Source of the DNA: Chryseosolibacter sp049791675
Lineage (GTDB): Bacteria > Bacteroidota > Bacteroidia > Cytophagales > Cyclobacteriaceae
DNA length: 64,000 nt
Direction of reading: 5' to 3'
Assembly: GCA_049791675.1 (NCBI GenBank)
Contig: JBARAD010000104.1
Location: 1 to 64,000, forward strand
Shown: in pieces, positions 27,117 to 35,598 of the stretch
Numbering within the stretch: position 1 is the first letter of the stretch
Layout: the number at the start of each line of letters is the position of its first letter
Made by a program: the position numbers and the translations under genes
Notes under the pieces: model-generated
Told to the model about the DNA's origin: nothing
Database searches by the model: none
Seen by the model: only the letters and a program-made list of their open reading frames with translations

Positions 27117-27540
27117 TCTTTCCCACCCTGCGATCGTGCCGTCCGCCTTCAAAGCTTTCGTGAAGAAAACGGTCTGCAATTTTCTCACTGAGTTCATAGG
27201 GAACAAAACGTGCGGGCAGGCAAAGGATGTTCGCATTATTATGGTTGCGCGCCAGGGCGGCAAGATCTTCATTCCAGCAGATCGCCGCCCGGATGCCCTG
27301 ATGTTTGTTAGCCGTCATGGCTACGCCGTTTGCGCTTCCACAGATCAGGATGCCAAGTTCGAATTCTTTTTTCTCCACCGCCGCCGATACAGCATGTGCA
27401 AAGTCAGGGTAGTCAGCAGATTCGCTGCTGTACGTCCCGAAATCTTTTGTCTCATACCCATTGGCCTGTAACCAATTTATGAGCTTGCTCTTGTAATCAA
27501 AACCGGCGTGATCGCCACCAATGGCTATTTTCGGCATCAT
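27106..27540 (-). CDS. rpiB: Ribose 5-phosphate isomerase B
   Basis: 144 residues, standard length. GGDHAGFDYK near the N-terminus binds the sugar phosphate, and ICGSANGVAMTANKHQGIRAAICWNE carries the anion hole and active-site loop. In the catalytic position this protein has Cys72 or the nearby Ser of ICGSANG. RpiB interconverts ribose 5-phosphate and ribulose 5-phosphate in the pentose phosphate pathway. Its ATG overlaps the end of tatC by 4 bp. Confidence 0.95.
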   Translation of the reverse strand: MMPKIAIGGDHAGFDYKSKLINWLQANGYETKDFGTYSSESADYPDFAHAVSAAVEKKEFELGILICGSANGVAMTANKHQGIRAAICWNEDLAALARNHNNANILCLPARFVPYELSEKIADRFLHESFEGGRHDRRVGKISC

Positions 27541-28397
27541 GATCCTTGTTGTTCTTTTAGCAATTCTTCGGCCTCCTCTCTTTCTTTCTGACGCATCACC
27601 GAGGCGGAAATCAAGATACTGATTTCGTAAAGAAGATATAACGGCACTGAAATCAGACTCTGACTGAGCGGATCAGCAGTGGGTGTGACGATCGCGCCCA
27701 CAATAAGGATGATGACAATCGCGTGCTTCCGGTAAGTTCTCAGATAAGTAGGAGTGACAATTCCAACTTTAGTAAGGAAGAACATCACCACGGGTAACTG
27801 GAAGAGTACACCACTTCCGAATACAACACCGACAATGGTTCCAACATAAGAAGTGATGTCAAATTCATTCACAATCATATCACTGATCTGGTAGTTGGCC
27901 AGAAAAGAGATCATGATGGGCGACATGACGTAATATCCAAACAACACGCCTGTTAAGAACAGGAGGGAAATGGCGGCAACGGCACCCCGGGAAGAATTTT
28001 TTTCTCTCGGATACAACCCGGGTTTAATAAAACGCCACAATTCCCAGGTGATATAAGGGAATGCCACCACGATACCGATCACAAAAGAGGCCACAATGTG
28101 CATCGAAAACTGACCCGTCATGAAACGGCTCTGCACTTTGAAGGGAATCTCATCCACGCACAAGGCATCGCCCGATCCGAAGAAGTGGCCGATGTTACAA
28201 AGCCATGTAAAGGTGGGAAAGTCCACCCTTGCAGGAGCGAAAATAATATTCTGAAAGATCCACGGAGCAGTCACAAATGCGGCAATGGTGAAAATCAAAA
28301 CTGCCGCCAGTGACCTCACGACGTGCCAACGCAATTCCTCGAGATGTTCGAGGAAGCTCATCTCCTTCTCCTGAATAGGTTCCTGATCTAATGGCAT
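27537..28397 (-). CDS. tatC: Twin-arginine translocase subunit TatC
   Basis: 286 residues with six membrane helices. The N-terminal cytoplasmic segment has MSFLEHLEELRWHVVRSL, including the conserved Glu that contacts the twin-arginine signal, and later FIKPGLYPREK. TatC recognises Tat signal peptides and, with TatA, moves folded proteins across the inner membrane. An enlarged first periplasmic loop (CNIGHFFGSGDALCVDEIPF) is common in Bacteroidota. TatA is not in this window. Coupled to rpiB by a 4-bp overlap. Confidence 0.96.
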   Translation of the reverse strand: MPLDQEPIQEKEMSFLEHLEELRWHVVRSLAAVLIFTIAAFVTAPWIFQNIIFAPARVDFPTFTWLCNIGHFFGSGDALCVDEIPFKVQSRFMTGQFSMHIVASFVIGIVVAFPYITWELWRFIKPGLYPREKNSSRGAVAAISLLFLTGVLFGYYVMSPIMISFLANYQISDMIVNEFDITSYVGTIVGVVFGSGVLFQLPVVMFFLTKVGIVTPTYLRTYRKHAIVIILIVGAIVTPTADPLSQSLISVPLYLLYEISILISASVMRQKEREEAEELLKEQQGS

Positions 28398-28428
28398 GTT
28401 TTATCTTACTTAATTAATGCTTGACCGC

Positions 28429-29697
28429 TTAATATAACGGGAATTTCTCCATAAAGCGGTTGACTTTTCTTTTAACTCCCTTGAGATGTTTTTGGTCGGC
28501 AGGTTTTTGCAATGCTTCGTCGATAAGCTCAACTACTTTCACGACATCTTTCTCCATCATACCACGGGTAGTGATTGCCGGCGTGCCGATGCGCATGCCG
28601 GAGGTTACGAAAGGAGATTGCGTATCAAACGGCACCATGTTCTTATTGATCGTGATGTCCGCCTGGATCAAAGCTTCTTCGGCTTGTTTACCGGTTAGTT
28701 TTTTGGATCGCAGATCGATCAGCATCAGGTGGTTATCCGTTCCGTCAGAGATTATCTTATAGCCTTTCGACACAAAGCTTTCGGCCATGGCCTTTGCATT
28801 CTTGGCTACCTGCACCACGTAATCAAGGTATTCATCCGAGAGTGCCTCCTTGAAGGAGATCGCCTTGGCAGCGATGACATGTTCAAGCGGGCCGCCCTGT
28901 GTGCCGGGGAAGACCCCGGAATCAAGAATGGAGCCAAGCTTCCTTATTTCCCCTTTCGGAGTCTTCAATCCCCATGGGTTGTCAATATTTTTTCCTACCA
29001 TGATCATCCCGCCTCTTGGTCCGCGCAAAGTTTTATGCGTGGTGGTGGTGATCACGTGGCAATGCTCCATGGGATCATTCAGCAACCCGCGGGCAATCAA
29101 CCCTGCGGGGTGGGAAATATCTGCAAGCAGAATCGCGCCAACACTGTCGGCGGCTTCCCGTAATTTCTTATAATCCCAATCGCGGCTGTAAGCTGACGCG
29201 CCACAGATGATCATTTTTGGCTTCTCGCGTTGTGCCGTCTTGATCACTTTGTCAAAATCAATCGTGCCGGTGGATTCTTCAACACCGTAGAATACTGGCT
29301 GATAAAGCTTGCCCGAGAAATTCACCGGAGATCCGTGGGTAAGGTGTCCGCCATGGGAGAGATCAAATCCGAGGATCTTATCGCCGGGTTTAAGACAGGC
29401 GAGCATCACTGCGGCGTTGGCCTGTGCGCCCGAATGGGGCTGTACGTTTGCCCATTCAGCGCCAAATAACTCCTTGGCGCGGTCAATGGCCAACTGTTCT
29501 ATTTCATCAACTACCTCGCACCCACCATAATAGCGCTTTCCGGGAAGTCCTTCAGCATATTTGTTGGTCAGGACCGTTCCCATAGCTTTCATTACCTGTT
29601 GGGAGGTAAAATTTTCGGAGGCTATCAGTTCAATCCCGTTCTGCTGACGTTCTTTTTCTTTTTCAATGAGGTCGAAGATTACTTTATCTTTTTTCAT
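28429..29697 (-). CDS. glyA: Serine hydroxymethyltransferase
   Basis: 422 residues, usual length. IELIASENFTS and the KRYYGGCEVVDEIE segment are diagnostic. The PLP-binding Lys is in TTTTHKTLRGPRGG, with HPAGLIARGLL in front. GlyA converts serine and tetrahydrofolate to glycine and 5,10-methylene-tetrahydrofolate, the main source of one-carbon units. It is 31 bp upstream of tatC on the same strand, so it may share a transcript with tatC-rpiB. Confidence 0.98.
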   Translation of the reverse strand: MKKDKVIFDLIEKEKERQQNGIELIASENFTSQQVMKAMGTVLTNKYAEGLPGKRYYGGCEVVDEIEQLAIDRAKELFGAEWANVQPHSGAQANAAVMLACLKPGDKILGFDLSHGGHLTHGSPVNFSGKLYQPVFYGVEESTGTIDFDKVIKTAQREKPKMIICGASAYSRDWDYKKLREAADSVGAILLADISHPAGLIARGLLNDPMEHCHVITTTTHKTLRGPRGGMIMVGKNIDNPWGLKTPKGEIRKLGSILDSGVFPGTQGGPLEHVIAAKAISFKEALSDEYLDYVVQVAKNAKAMAESFVSKGYKIISDGTDNHLMLIDLRSKKLTGKQAEEALIQADITINKNMVPFDTQSPFVTSGMRIGTPAITTRGMMEKDVVKVVELIDEALQKPADQKHLKGVKRKVNRFMEKFPLY

Positions 29698-29774
29698 GAA
29701 CGGTTTTTAAAGAAGCGCAAAAATAGGCGAGATAAAGTCTATTTCCCAAAGCAGATATACAAATCCCAAATCTT

Positions 29775-30506
29775 TTACCAGGATCCGCTGCTGCCTCCAC
29801 CACTGAAACCGCCGCCGCCGCCGGAGAATCCCCCGAAGCCTCCTCCGCCGCGTCCCCCGGAGAATCCACCGCCATACCAACCCGCTCCTGACGACCAACC
29901 ACCCCGTCGGTGGTTCCCTCTTCCCCCGCCCATCCTGCTGATCAGAATGATGATCATCAGCACGATCAAGGTCACCCAGATGGAGCCTTTACGGCCCCTT
30001 CGGCTGGAAACAGGACCCTGTTCCATCTCATATTCTCCTCCGATCGCCTGGATCATGGCCGTCACCGCGGCGCGGATGCCCCCTTCGTAATTGTTTTCTC
30101 GGAAACGCGGAGCCATCTCGTTTCTGATGATCTGGTTACAAACGGCGTCGGGTAAAACACCCTCGAGGCCTTCGCCGACTTCAATCCTCACCTTCCGGTC
30201 GTTCAGGGCAATCAGCAATAGGACACCGTTATCTTTATCCGCCTGCCCAAGCTTCCATGTCTCCGCAACCTGAAGGGCATATTCTTCAATTGGCATATCC
30301 TGGAGGGACGGAATAATCAGAACGGCGATCTGGTTGGATGTAGAGTCCTCGTAAAGTTTTAACTGTTGTTCCAGCTCGCTCCCGAAAGCAGGCGTGAGGA
30401 TGCTGGCCTCGTCGTGGATCCGACCGGTCCATAATTCCGGTACTTTCAATTGCGCGGCGGCCAGCAAAGGCAAAAAGAACACGACAGAAAGGATAAATTT
30501 TTTCAT
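29775..30506 (-). CDS. TPM-domain protein with Gly/Ser-rich tail
   Basis: 243 residues. Signal peptide (FILSVVFFLPLLAAAQL), then a TPM domain (GRIHDEASILTPAFGSELEQQL ... NQIAVLIIPSL ... GVLLLIALNDRKVRIEVGEGLEG), and one membrane helix (IWVTLIVLMIIILIS). The last 45 residues are almost only Gly, Ser and Phe. TPM domains occur in photosystem II repair factors and YgcG-type proteins; acid phosphatase activity has been reported for some. Probably anchored in the inner membrane with the TPM domain outside. Forms a pair with the TPM gene 24 bp upstream. Confidence 0.87.
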   Translation of the reverse strand: MKKFILSVVFFLPLLAAAQLKVPELWTGRIHDEASILTPAFGSELEQQLKLYEDSTSNQIAVLIIPSLQDMPIEEYALQVAETWKLGQADKDNGVLLLIALNDRKVRIEVGEGLEGVLPDAVCNQIIRNEMAPRFRENNYEGGIRAAVTAMIQAIGGEYEMEQGPVSSRRGRKGSIWVTLIVLMIIILISRMGGGRGNHRRGGWSSGAGWYGGGFSGGRGGGGFGGFSGGGGGFSGGGSSGSW

Positions 30507-30530
30507 GCTGTATGTGGGGGTCAGGCGCCG

Positions 30531-31202
30531 TTAGTTTATACGCAGGTCATCGCGCAGTTCGTTGATGTCGTCATCGGTCTTATTAAACCCTTTTTCTAAA
30601 AGGATTTCACCGCATCTGTTGATGCCTGCTACGATGCCATCGACGGTTTTGCCCGAGCGTATGTTGTTAATGAGTTCGGAAACGATTTTATCCCATTCTC
30701 GCTGCTCCACCACTTTACTGATCCCCCTGTCCGCCATCACGATCACTTCATGTTCGAAGAAACTGATGAAGATCATGATCCCCGTGCGATGCCTGGTGTT
30801 GAAGATCTCTTCTTCCAGAAAAGCATTCTCTGCGCTTTGCCGGCAACACTCGTCCATATATTTACGGGAGGCCAGCCAGCGTTTAACCGGATTCGAAAGG
30901 TTGGGGATGATTGCTCCGAGTACGCCCCCGATCACCACGACAATAAAAATGAACATTGGATCGTAGTACAGGGTCTGGGTGGCGTCCTCTATGATGTAAC
31001 GGTCCAGAAAGATCATCAGCGCAAAGAAGAACGTGGCAGCAATCACGCCGGCCTTGTAGTTGGCGATCGTATAAATGCCACTACGCTCTACAATTACAGG
31101 CACAATCTCGCCCGAGATCTTTTGTTCAGCTTCCCTGACAGCATGCTTTATGCGTTGCAGGTCATCATCGCTGAATTTATGGTTAAGCTTCATAGGGTGC
31201 AT
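30531..31202 (-). CDS. TPM-domain membrane protein
   Basis: 223 residues. A TPM-like N-terminus (FSDDDLQRIKHAVREAEQKISGEIVPVIV) is interrupted by two membrane helices (AGVIAATFFFALMIFL and IFIVVVIGGVLGAIIP), then continues (TRHRTGIMIFISFFEHEVIVMADRGI ... VDGIVAGINRCGEILLEKGF). The second half matches the C-terminal TPM strand order. A second ATG three codons in (31193) is possible. LemA, the usual partner of such genes, is not adjacent. Pairs with the Gly-rich TPM protein downstream. Confidence 0.85.
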   Translation of the reverse strand: MHPMKLNHKFSDDDLQRIKHAVREAEQKISGEIVPVIVERSGIYTIANYKAGVIAATFFFALMIFLDRYIIEDATQTLYYDPMFIFIVVVIGGVLGAIIPNLSNPVKRWLASRKYMDECCRQSAENAFLEEEIFNTRHRTGIMIFISFFEHEVIVMADRGISKVVEQREWDKIVSELINNIRSGKTVDGIVAGINRCGEILLEKGFNKTDDDINELRDDLRIN

Positions 31203-31300
31203 TTAGGCACCAAAGATAACACTGGCAACCATAAATCCATTTTTAGTCGGGCAGTAACAAAGGCCGCGGTGTTTTATGGTGCGACCGAATGGGAGATTGT

Positions 31301-32014
31301 CTATTGCAGCTGCTTGAGATACAGTTGAATAGTGTTCTCAAGACCAAGGTACAGCGCATCGCAAATCAATGCATGACCGATGGATACTTCGTCCAGATGC
31401 GGGATATTTTTGTGAAAGAATGACAGGTTGTGAAGGTCCAGGTCGTGACCCGCGTTGACACCCAAACCCAATGAATGAGCCAGTTTGGCGCTTTCGATAT
31501 AGGGTTTAATGGCGATGTCTTTTGACACGAGAAATTCCCGCGCGTAAGGTTCCGTGTACAATTCGATGCGGTCAGCGCCAAGGCGCGCGGCACCCTCCAC
31601 CATTCGCAACGCGGGATCGATAAAAACAGAGACCCGCACTCCAGCGCGTTTTAATTCTTTCACGACATCCGTAAGAAGATCGAGGTTACTCAACGTATCC
31701 CAGCCGGCATTGGACGTAATAGCATCGGGCTTATCAGGGACGAGTGTAGCCTGGGCTGGCTTCACCTCGCTGACCAGTTTGATGAAACGGGAATCCGGAT
31801 ACCCTTCAATATTAAACTCAGTCTTTACCACCTTCTTTAACTGTAACACATCCGCGTACCGGATATGTCTTTCGTCGGGGCGTGGGTGCACCGTGATGCC
31901 ATCGGCACCAAACCGCTCACAGTCGATCGCTACCTGTATAACATTCGGATTATTTCCGCCACGCGCATTCCGGAGTGTGGCAATTTTATTAATATTGACG
32001 CTCAGTCTTGTCAC
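31301..32014 (-). CDS. pdxJ: Pyridoxine 5'-phosphate synthase
   Basis: 237 residues, TIM barrel. LSVNINKIATLRNARGG begins the protein, GITVHPRPDERHIR carries the catalytic His and Arg, and GLGVNAGHDLDLHNL the second catalytic His. PdxJ condenses 1-deoxy-xylulose 5-phosphate with 3-amino-2-oxopropyl phosphate to make pyridoxine 5'-phosphate (DXP-dependent vitamin B6 pathway). Divergent from the yqeY gene by 69 bp. Confidence 0.97.
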   Translation of the reverse strand: MTRLSVNINKIATLRNARGGNNPNVIQVAIDCERFGADGITVHPRPDERHIRYADVLQLKKVVKTEFNIEGYPDSRFIKLVSEVKPAQATLVPDKPDAITSNAGWDTLSNLDLLTDVVKELKRAGVRVSVFIDPALRMVEGAARLGADRIELYTEPYAREFLVSKDIAIKPYIESAKLAHSLGLGVNAGHDLDLHNLSFFHKNIPHLDEVSIGHALICDALYLGLENTIQLYLKQLQ

Positions 32015-32083
32015 AGAACTATTTTAGCACAGATAACCTTATCGGTGCAAATTTTGTTCGAAAAAACCATAACCGCAAAAGTC

Positions 32084-32536
32084 ATGAGCCTTAAGGAGCA
32101 AATTGATGCTGATATTAAAAAAGCGATGCTTGCCAGGAACAAGGAGGAGCTGGAAGCATTGCGCAGCATAAAATCGCTGATCCTTCTTGCTGAAACGGAG
32201 AAAGGAAGCGGTGAAGATGTTACCGCCGATGCAGAAAAGAAACTGTTGATGAAGGCAGCCAAGCAACGGAAGGAATCCGCAGAGATCTTTGAGAATCAGA
32301 ACAGAAAAGACCTGGCAGACAGGGAGTTATTGCAATTGGAGGTGATCAACAGGTATCTTCCCAAACAATTGTCGGAGGAAGAAATCAAATCCGCCCTCTT
32401 AAACGTTATCAAGGAGGTTGGTGCAAATGGTCCGCAGGATATGGGAAAGGTTATGGGTATCGCCACCAAAAAACTTGCAGGCCAGGCCGACGGAAAAGTG
32501 ATCTCTGAACTTGTAAAAAAATTACTGGCTACTTGA
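32084..32536 (+). CDS. yqeY: GatB/YqeY-domain protein
   Basis: 150 residues from the ATG at 32084. The frame is open farther upstream (to 31865) but that part lies over the start of pdxJ, has no family match, and the family begins MSLKEQIDADIKKAM. The domain has RSIKSLILLAETEKG and the tail MGKVMGIATKKLAGQADGKVISELVKK, as in the tRNA-binding appendix of GatB. The free-standing form is of unknown precise role. The stop overlaps the TTG start of cvpA. Confidence 0.92.
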   Translation: MSLKEQIDADIKKAMLARNKEELEALRSIKSLILLAETEKGSGEDVTADAEKKLLMKAAKQRKESAEIFENQNRKDLADRELLQLEVINRYLPKQLSEEEIKSALLNVIKEVGANGPQDMGKVMGIATKKLAGQADGKVISELVKKLLAT

Positions 32537-33033
32537 GTTCTGTTGATATAATCCTCATCATTTTCATCCTCATCGGCGCTTTCCTGGGTTATCGGGAAGG
32601 CTTCCTAATGGAGCTTTTCTCTCTTGCCGCCATTGTGCTCGGCGTGCTCGGCGCCTTCAAGCTTATGGGTTATGCCATGCTTTTCCTGGCGGACGAGTTT
32701 GATATTGATCGGACGATACTGCCGTATGTGGCTTTCGCACTCGTCTTCATTGCTATATTGGTAGCGGTGAGGCTGCTGGGGAAAATCATTAAGGTATCGA
32801 TCGACAAAACTTTTTTAGGTCGTGTCGATCAGGCAGCTGGTGCGGGCCTCGGTCTTTTAAAGGCAGCCTTTCTGCTGAGTGTTTCATTATGGATCCTGGA
32901 CTCACTGGATTTCGATCTTCCGGAAAAATGGACAAGCGATTCATGGCTGCTGCCAAGGATCGAATCATTTGCTCCGCAGGTGACCGTGTGGATCGGCAAC
33001 TACATACCTTTTTTCCGGGATGTGTTCACGTAA
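32533..33033 (+). CDS. cvpA: CvpA family membrane protein (TTG start)
   Basis: 166 residues with four membrane helices. It starts SSVDIILIIFILIGAFLGYREGFLMELFSLAA, the standard CvpA N-terminus. The TTG at 32533 shares bases with the yqeY stop (TTGA), so translation is coupled. CvpA is needed for colicin V secretion and contributes to envelope homeostasis and bile resistance in enterobacteria; its biochemical role is unclear. The family assignment is secure. Confidence 0.88.
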   Translation: MSSVDIILIIFILIGAFLGYREGFLMELFSLAAIVLGVLGAFKLMGYAMLFLADEFDIDRTILPYVAFALVFIAILVAVRLLGKIIKVSIDKTFLGRVDQAAGAGLGLLKAAFLLSVSLWILDSLDFDLPEKWTSDSWLLPRIESFAPQVTVWIGNYIPFFRDVFT

Positions 33034-33101
33034 GATTCCCGGTTATTTAAACTTTTATTCTGGCAATTTTTTGCCTTACTTATCGCAGTTAATAGAATAA
33101 C

Positions 33102-33854
33102 ATGCCCATTTCGGTTAAACAGGAGAACGGATTCAGTTTTGTAGATGAAGGACAAGGACAGGTGCTCTTGTTATTGCACGGATTGTTTGGGGCGCTCAGC
33201 AATTGGGAAGGTGTCGTAAGCCGATTTTCAAAAAATTTCCGGGTGGTTATTCCGATGCTTCCGATCTATGAAATGCCGATCAGAGAGGCTGGGCTCGAGG
33301 GCCTGCGAAAATTTGTTGAGGATTTTGTCGCTTTCAAGAGTCTGAACGATCTCATCATTATGGGCAACAGCCTGGGTGGGCACGTCGCGCTACTCTACAC
33401 GCTGGAAAACGGCGACAAGGTGAAAAAACTGATCCTTACCGGAAGCTCCGGGTTATTTGAAGATTCAATGGGTGGTTCGTATCCGAAGCGCGGCAATTAT
33501 GACTATATCCGGGAGCGGGTTGCCTACACCTTTTTTGATCCGGGCGTAGCAACGAAGGATCTCGTTGACGAAGTCTTTGAGACCACGAAGAGCATCCCGA
33601 AGTGTATGCGCATTGTGGCCATCGCCAAGTCAGCCCAGCGTCATAATATGGCTGAGGAAATACCAAATATCAAGATCCCGACGCTGTTGGTTTGGGGATT
33701 AAACGATACAATTACACCGCCGATCGTAGCACATGAGTTCAACAGACTAATTCCTAACTCGGAATTAAAATTTATAGATAATTGTAGTCATGCTCCCATG
33801 ATGGAGCACCCTGAGAAATTTAATCAGTTGGTGGAAACCTTTCTGATCAAATAA
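33102..33854 (+). CDS. Alpha/beta hydrolase
   Basis: 250 residues. Oxyanion strand LLLHGLFGALSNWE, nucleophile elbow GNSLGG with Ser90, acid residue in LLVWGLNDTITPP, and His in NCSHAPMMEHP. This is the epoxide-hydrolase/esterase type fold with a small lid. The substrate is not evident. It opens a run of rightward genes after a 68-bp gap from cvpA and is followed after 59 bp by the CBS-domain gene; no clear promoter is seen. Confidence 0.92.
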   Translation: MPISVKQENGFSFVDEGQGQVLLLLHGLFGALSNWEGVVSRFSKNFRVVIPMLPIYEMPIREAGLEGLRKFVEDFVAFKSLNDLIIMGNSLGGHVALLYTLENGDKVKKLILTGSSGLFEDSMGGSYPKRGNYDYIRERVAYTFFDPGVATKDLVDEVFETTKSIPKCMRIVAIAKSAQRHNMAEEIPNIKIPTLLVWGLNDTITPPIVAHEFNRLIPNSELKFIDNCSHAPMMEHPEKFNQLVETFLIK

Positions 33855-33913
33855 GGAGTTCGAAAGGAGGGCAAAGTGCCTGCGTCGGTGGAAGTGCACA
33901 TAAAATCATCACT

Positions 33914-34579
33914 ATGATTGCCGAGGATTTGATTAACCACATGATACCTCCCCTGAAGGGGACGGATGATGCACATAAAGCCATTGTGTGGATGGAGGAA
34001 TTCCGCTGCAACCATATGCCCGTAGTAGACAACGGTCATTTGCTCGGTTTCATTTCCGAAGAGATTATCCTGGAAACAAATGACATCGAAAAAAATGTCG
34101 GTGACTTCAACCTGGTGGGACAAACCAGTTATGTTCATCTTGACACCCATTTCTATGACATTCTCAAGGTTGCAACCGACAATAAGTTACACATGGTTGC
34201 TGTGCTCAATGAAGATCAACAGTATTGCGGTGTAATAACCGTACAGGATACACTCACATCTTTTGCTCAAACTGCCGCTGTGCAGATGCCGGGTTCGATC
34301 CTCGTGCTTTCCATGAATTATGCAGATTATTCGCTCGCCGAAATAAGCAGGCTTATTGAGGAGAACAGGGCGAAGATTCTCAGTAGTATTATCAAGGAGG
34401 ATCCGCTCGATCCCGGAAAGATCCGTCTTACCCTGAAAGTCAACCAGGGAGATATGTCACGCATTGTGGCTACCCTCGAACGATTCGGATACAAAGTCAT
34501 CGGTCGCTATCAGGAATCGAAACCTATCGAAAATGAGCGGGAACGCATCGACATGCTGTTGCGGTACCTGGATATTTAA
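33914..34579 (+). CDS. CBS-domain protein
   Basis: 221 residues. Two CBS repeats occupy the first 130 residues (EDLINHMIPPLKGTDDAHKAIVWM, HMPVVDNGHLLGFISEE, then YVHLDTHFYDILKVATDNKLHMVAVLN). An ACT-like C-terminal part follows (GSILVLSMNYADYSLAEISRLIEENRAKIL ... VNQGDMSRIVATLERFGYKV). CBS pairs bind adenosyl ligands and often sense energy state. Placed 87 bp before nadK, so a regulatory link to NAD(P) metabolism or to the envelope genes downstream is possible but unproven. Confidence 0.88.
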   Translation: MIAEDLINHMIPPLKGTDDAHKAIVWMEEFRCNHMPVVDNGHLLGFISEEIILETNDIEKNVGDFNLVGQTSYVHLDTHFYDILKVATDNKLHMVAVLNEDQQYCGVITVQDTLTSFAQTAAVQMPGSILVLSMNYADYSLAEISRLIEENRAKILSSIIKEDPLDPGKIRLTLKVNQGDMSRIVATLERFGYKVIGRYQESKPIENERERIDMLLRYLDI

Positions 34580-34666
34580 CGCCGATTTTTTCATTTACAA
34601 TCCCTTTGTATCTTTATACATTGGAAATGCTGTGTTGTTTCCCCGTATAACTTGAAGAAATAGTAA

Positions 34667-35542
34667 ATGAAAATTGGTGTTCACGGTAAGGAATTTACAC
34701 GGCAGTCTGCTCCATTTATTCAGCGTATTTTCGAGATCCTTACCCAGCATCATGTCAAGCTCCATGTTTCAACCCGGTTTGCGGGTTTCCTGAAACAATC
34801 AGCCTTCAGAAATTATAAGTGGGAAACCTACCAACCTACGGATTCTTTAAAATCGCTCGACCTGCTGATCAGTATCGGTGGAGACGGAACCCTGCTCGAA
34901 TCAGTCACTCATATCGGGAAAACGGAGATCCCGGTGTTGGGTATCAACACTGGCCGGCTGGGATTCCTCGCTACCATCAGCCGCGAAGAAACTGAGCAAG
35001 CGCTTGAGCAGGTCCTGACCCGCTCCTTTACCCTTGACAAACGGGCAGTACTCAGGTTAGAGACAGATACCGGTCTTTTCGGAAACCTGAACTTTGCATT
35101 AAATGACTTTACGGTGGTGAAAAAAGACAGCTCCGCCATGATCACCATTCATACTTTCATCGATGGCGAATTTTTGAATTCGTATTGGGCCGATGGGATT
35201 ATTGTTTCCACACCGACTGGGTCAACAGGATATTCTCTTAGCTGTGGAGGGCCACTCATCTTCCCGCGTTCGGGCAATTTCGTCCTCACGCCGGTAAGTC
35301 CGCACAATCTGACCGTCCGGCCTATCATTGTTTCAGACACTTCTGAAATTTCATTTCAGGTAGATGGCCGCAGCAAAAAATTTCTGGTCAGTCTGGATTC
35401 AAGGATCGCGACAGTAGACAATACCGTTAAGCTAACCATCAAACGAGCGGATTTCATCGTAAACCTTGTCCAGCTCGAGGGCCATCATTATTTCAAGACC
35501 CTCCGACAAAAGTTGAACTGGGGATTAGATATTCGTAACTAA
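34667..35542 (+). CDS. nadK: NAD kinase
   Basis: 291 residues. ISIGGDGTLLES near residue 72 is the diagnostic phosphate loop, GRLGFLA follows, and TPTGSTGYSLSCGGP forms the second nucleotide-binding element. NadK phosphorylates NAD to NADP with ATP or polyphosphate in the cytoplasm. The 5' region has a weak promoter-like TATCTTTA (34609-34616). The gene starts a same-strand run of nadK, two DUF6089-type genes, uppS, bamA and two ompH genes. Confidence 0.96.
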   Translation: MKIGVHGKEFTRQSAPFIQRIFEILTQHHVKLHVSTRFAGFLKQSAFRNYKWETYQPTDSLKSLDLLISIGGDGTLLESVTHIGKTEIPVLGINTGRLGFLATISREETEQALEQVLTRSFTLDKRAVLRLETDTGLFGNLNFALNDFTVVKKDSSAMITIHTFIDGEFLNSYWADGIIVSTPTGSTGYSLSCGGPLIFPRSGNFVLTPVSPHNLTVRPIIVSDTSEISFQVDGRSKKFLVSLDSRIATVDNTVKLTIKRADFIVNLVQLEGHHYFKTLRQKLNWGLDIRN

Positions 35543-35598
35543 ATTTTCCTTATTTTTAGGGTTACTGATATAGTCAGGTTTTTTAATCCCCACCTCAA

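Noticed and set aside
29599..30090. Proline-rich 163-residue open frame
   Set aside because: It is the complement of the Gly-rich tail of the TPM protein, where GGN codons read as CCN.
31865..32083. N-terminal extension of the YqeY frame
   Set aside because: Lies over the start of pdxJ and has no match to the family; the ATG at 32084 is the normal start.
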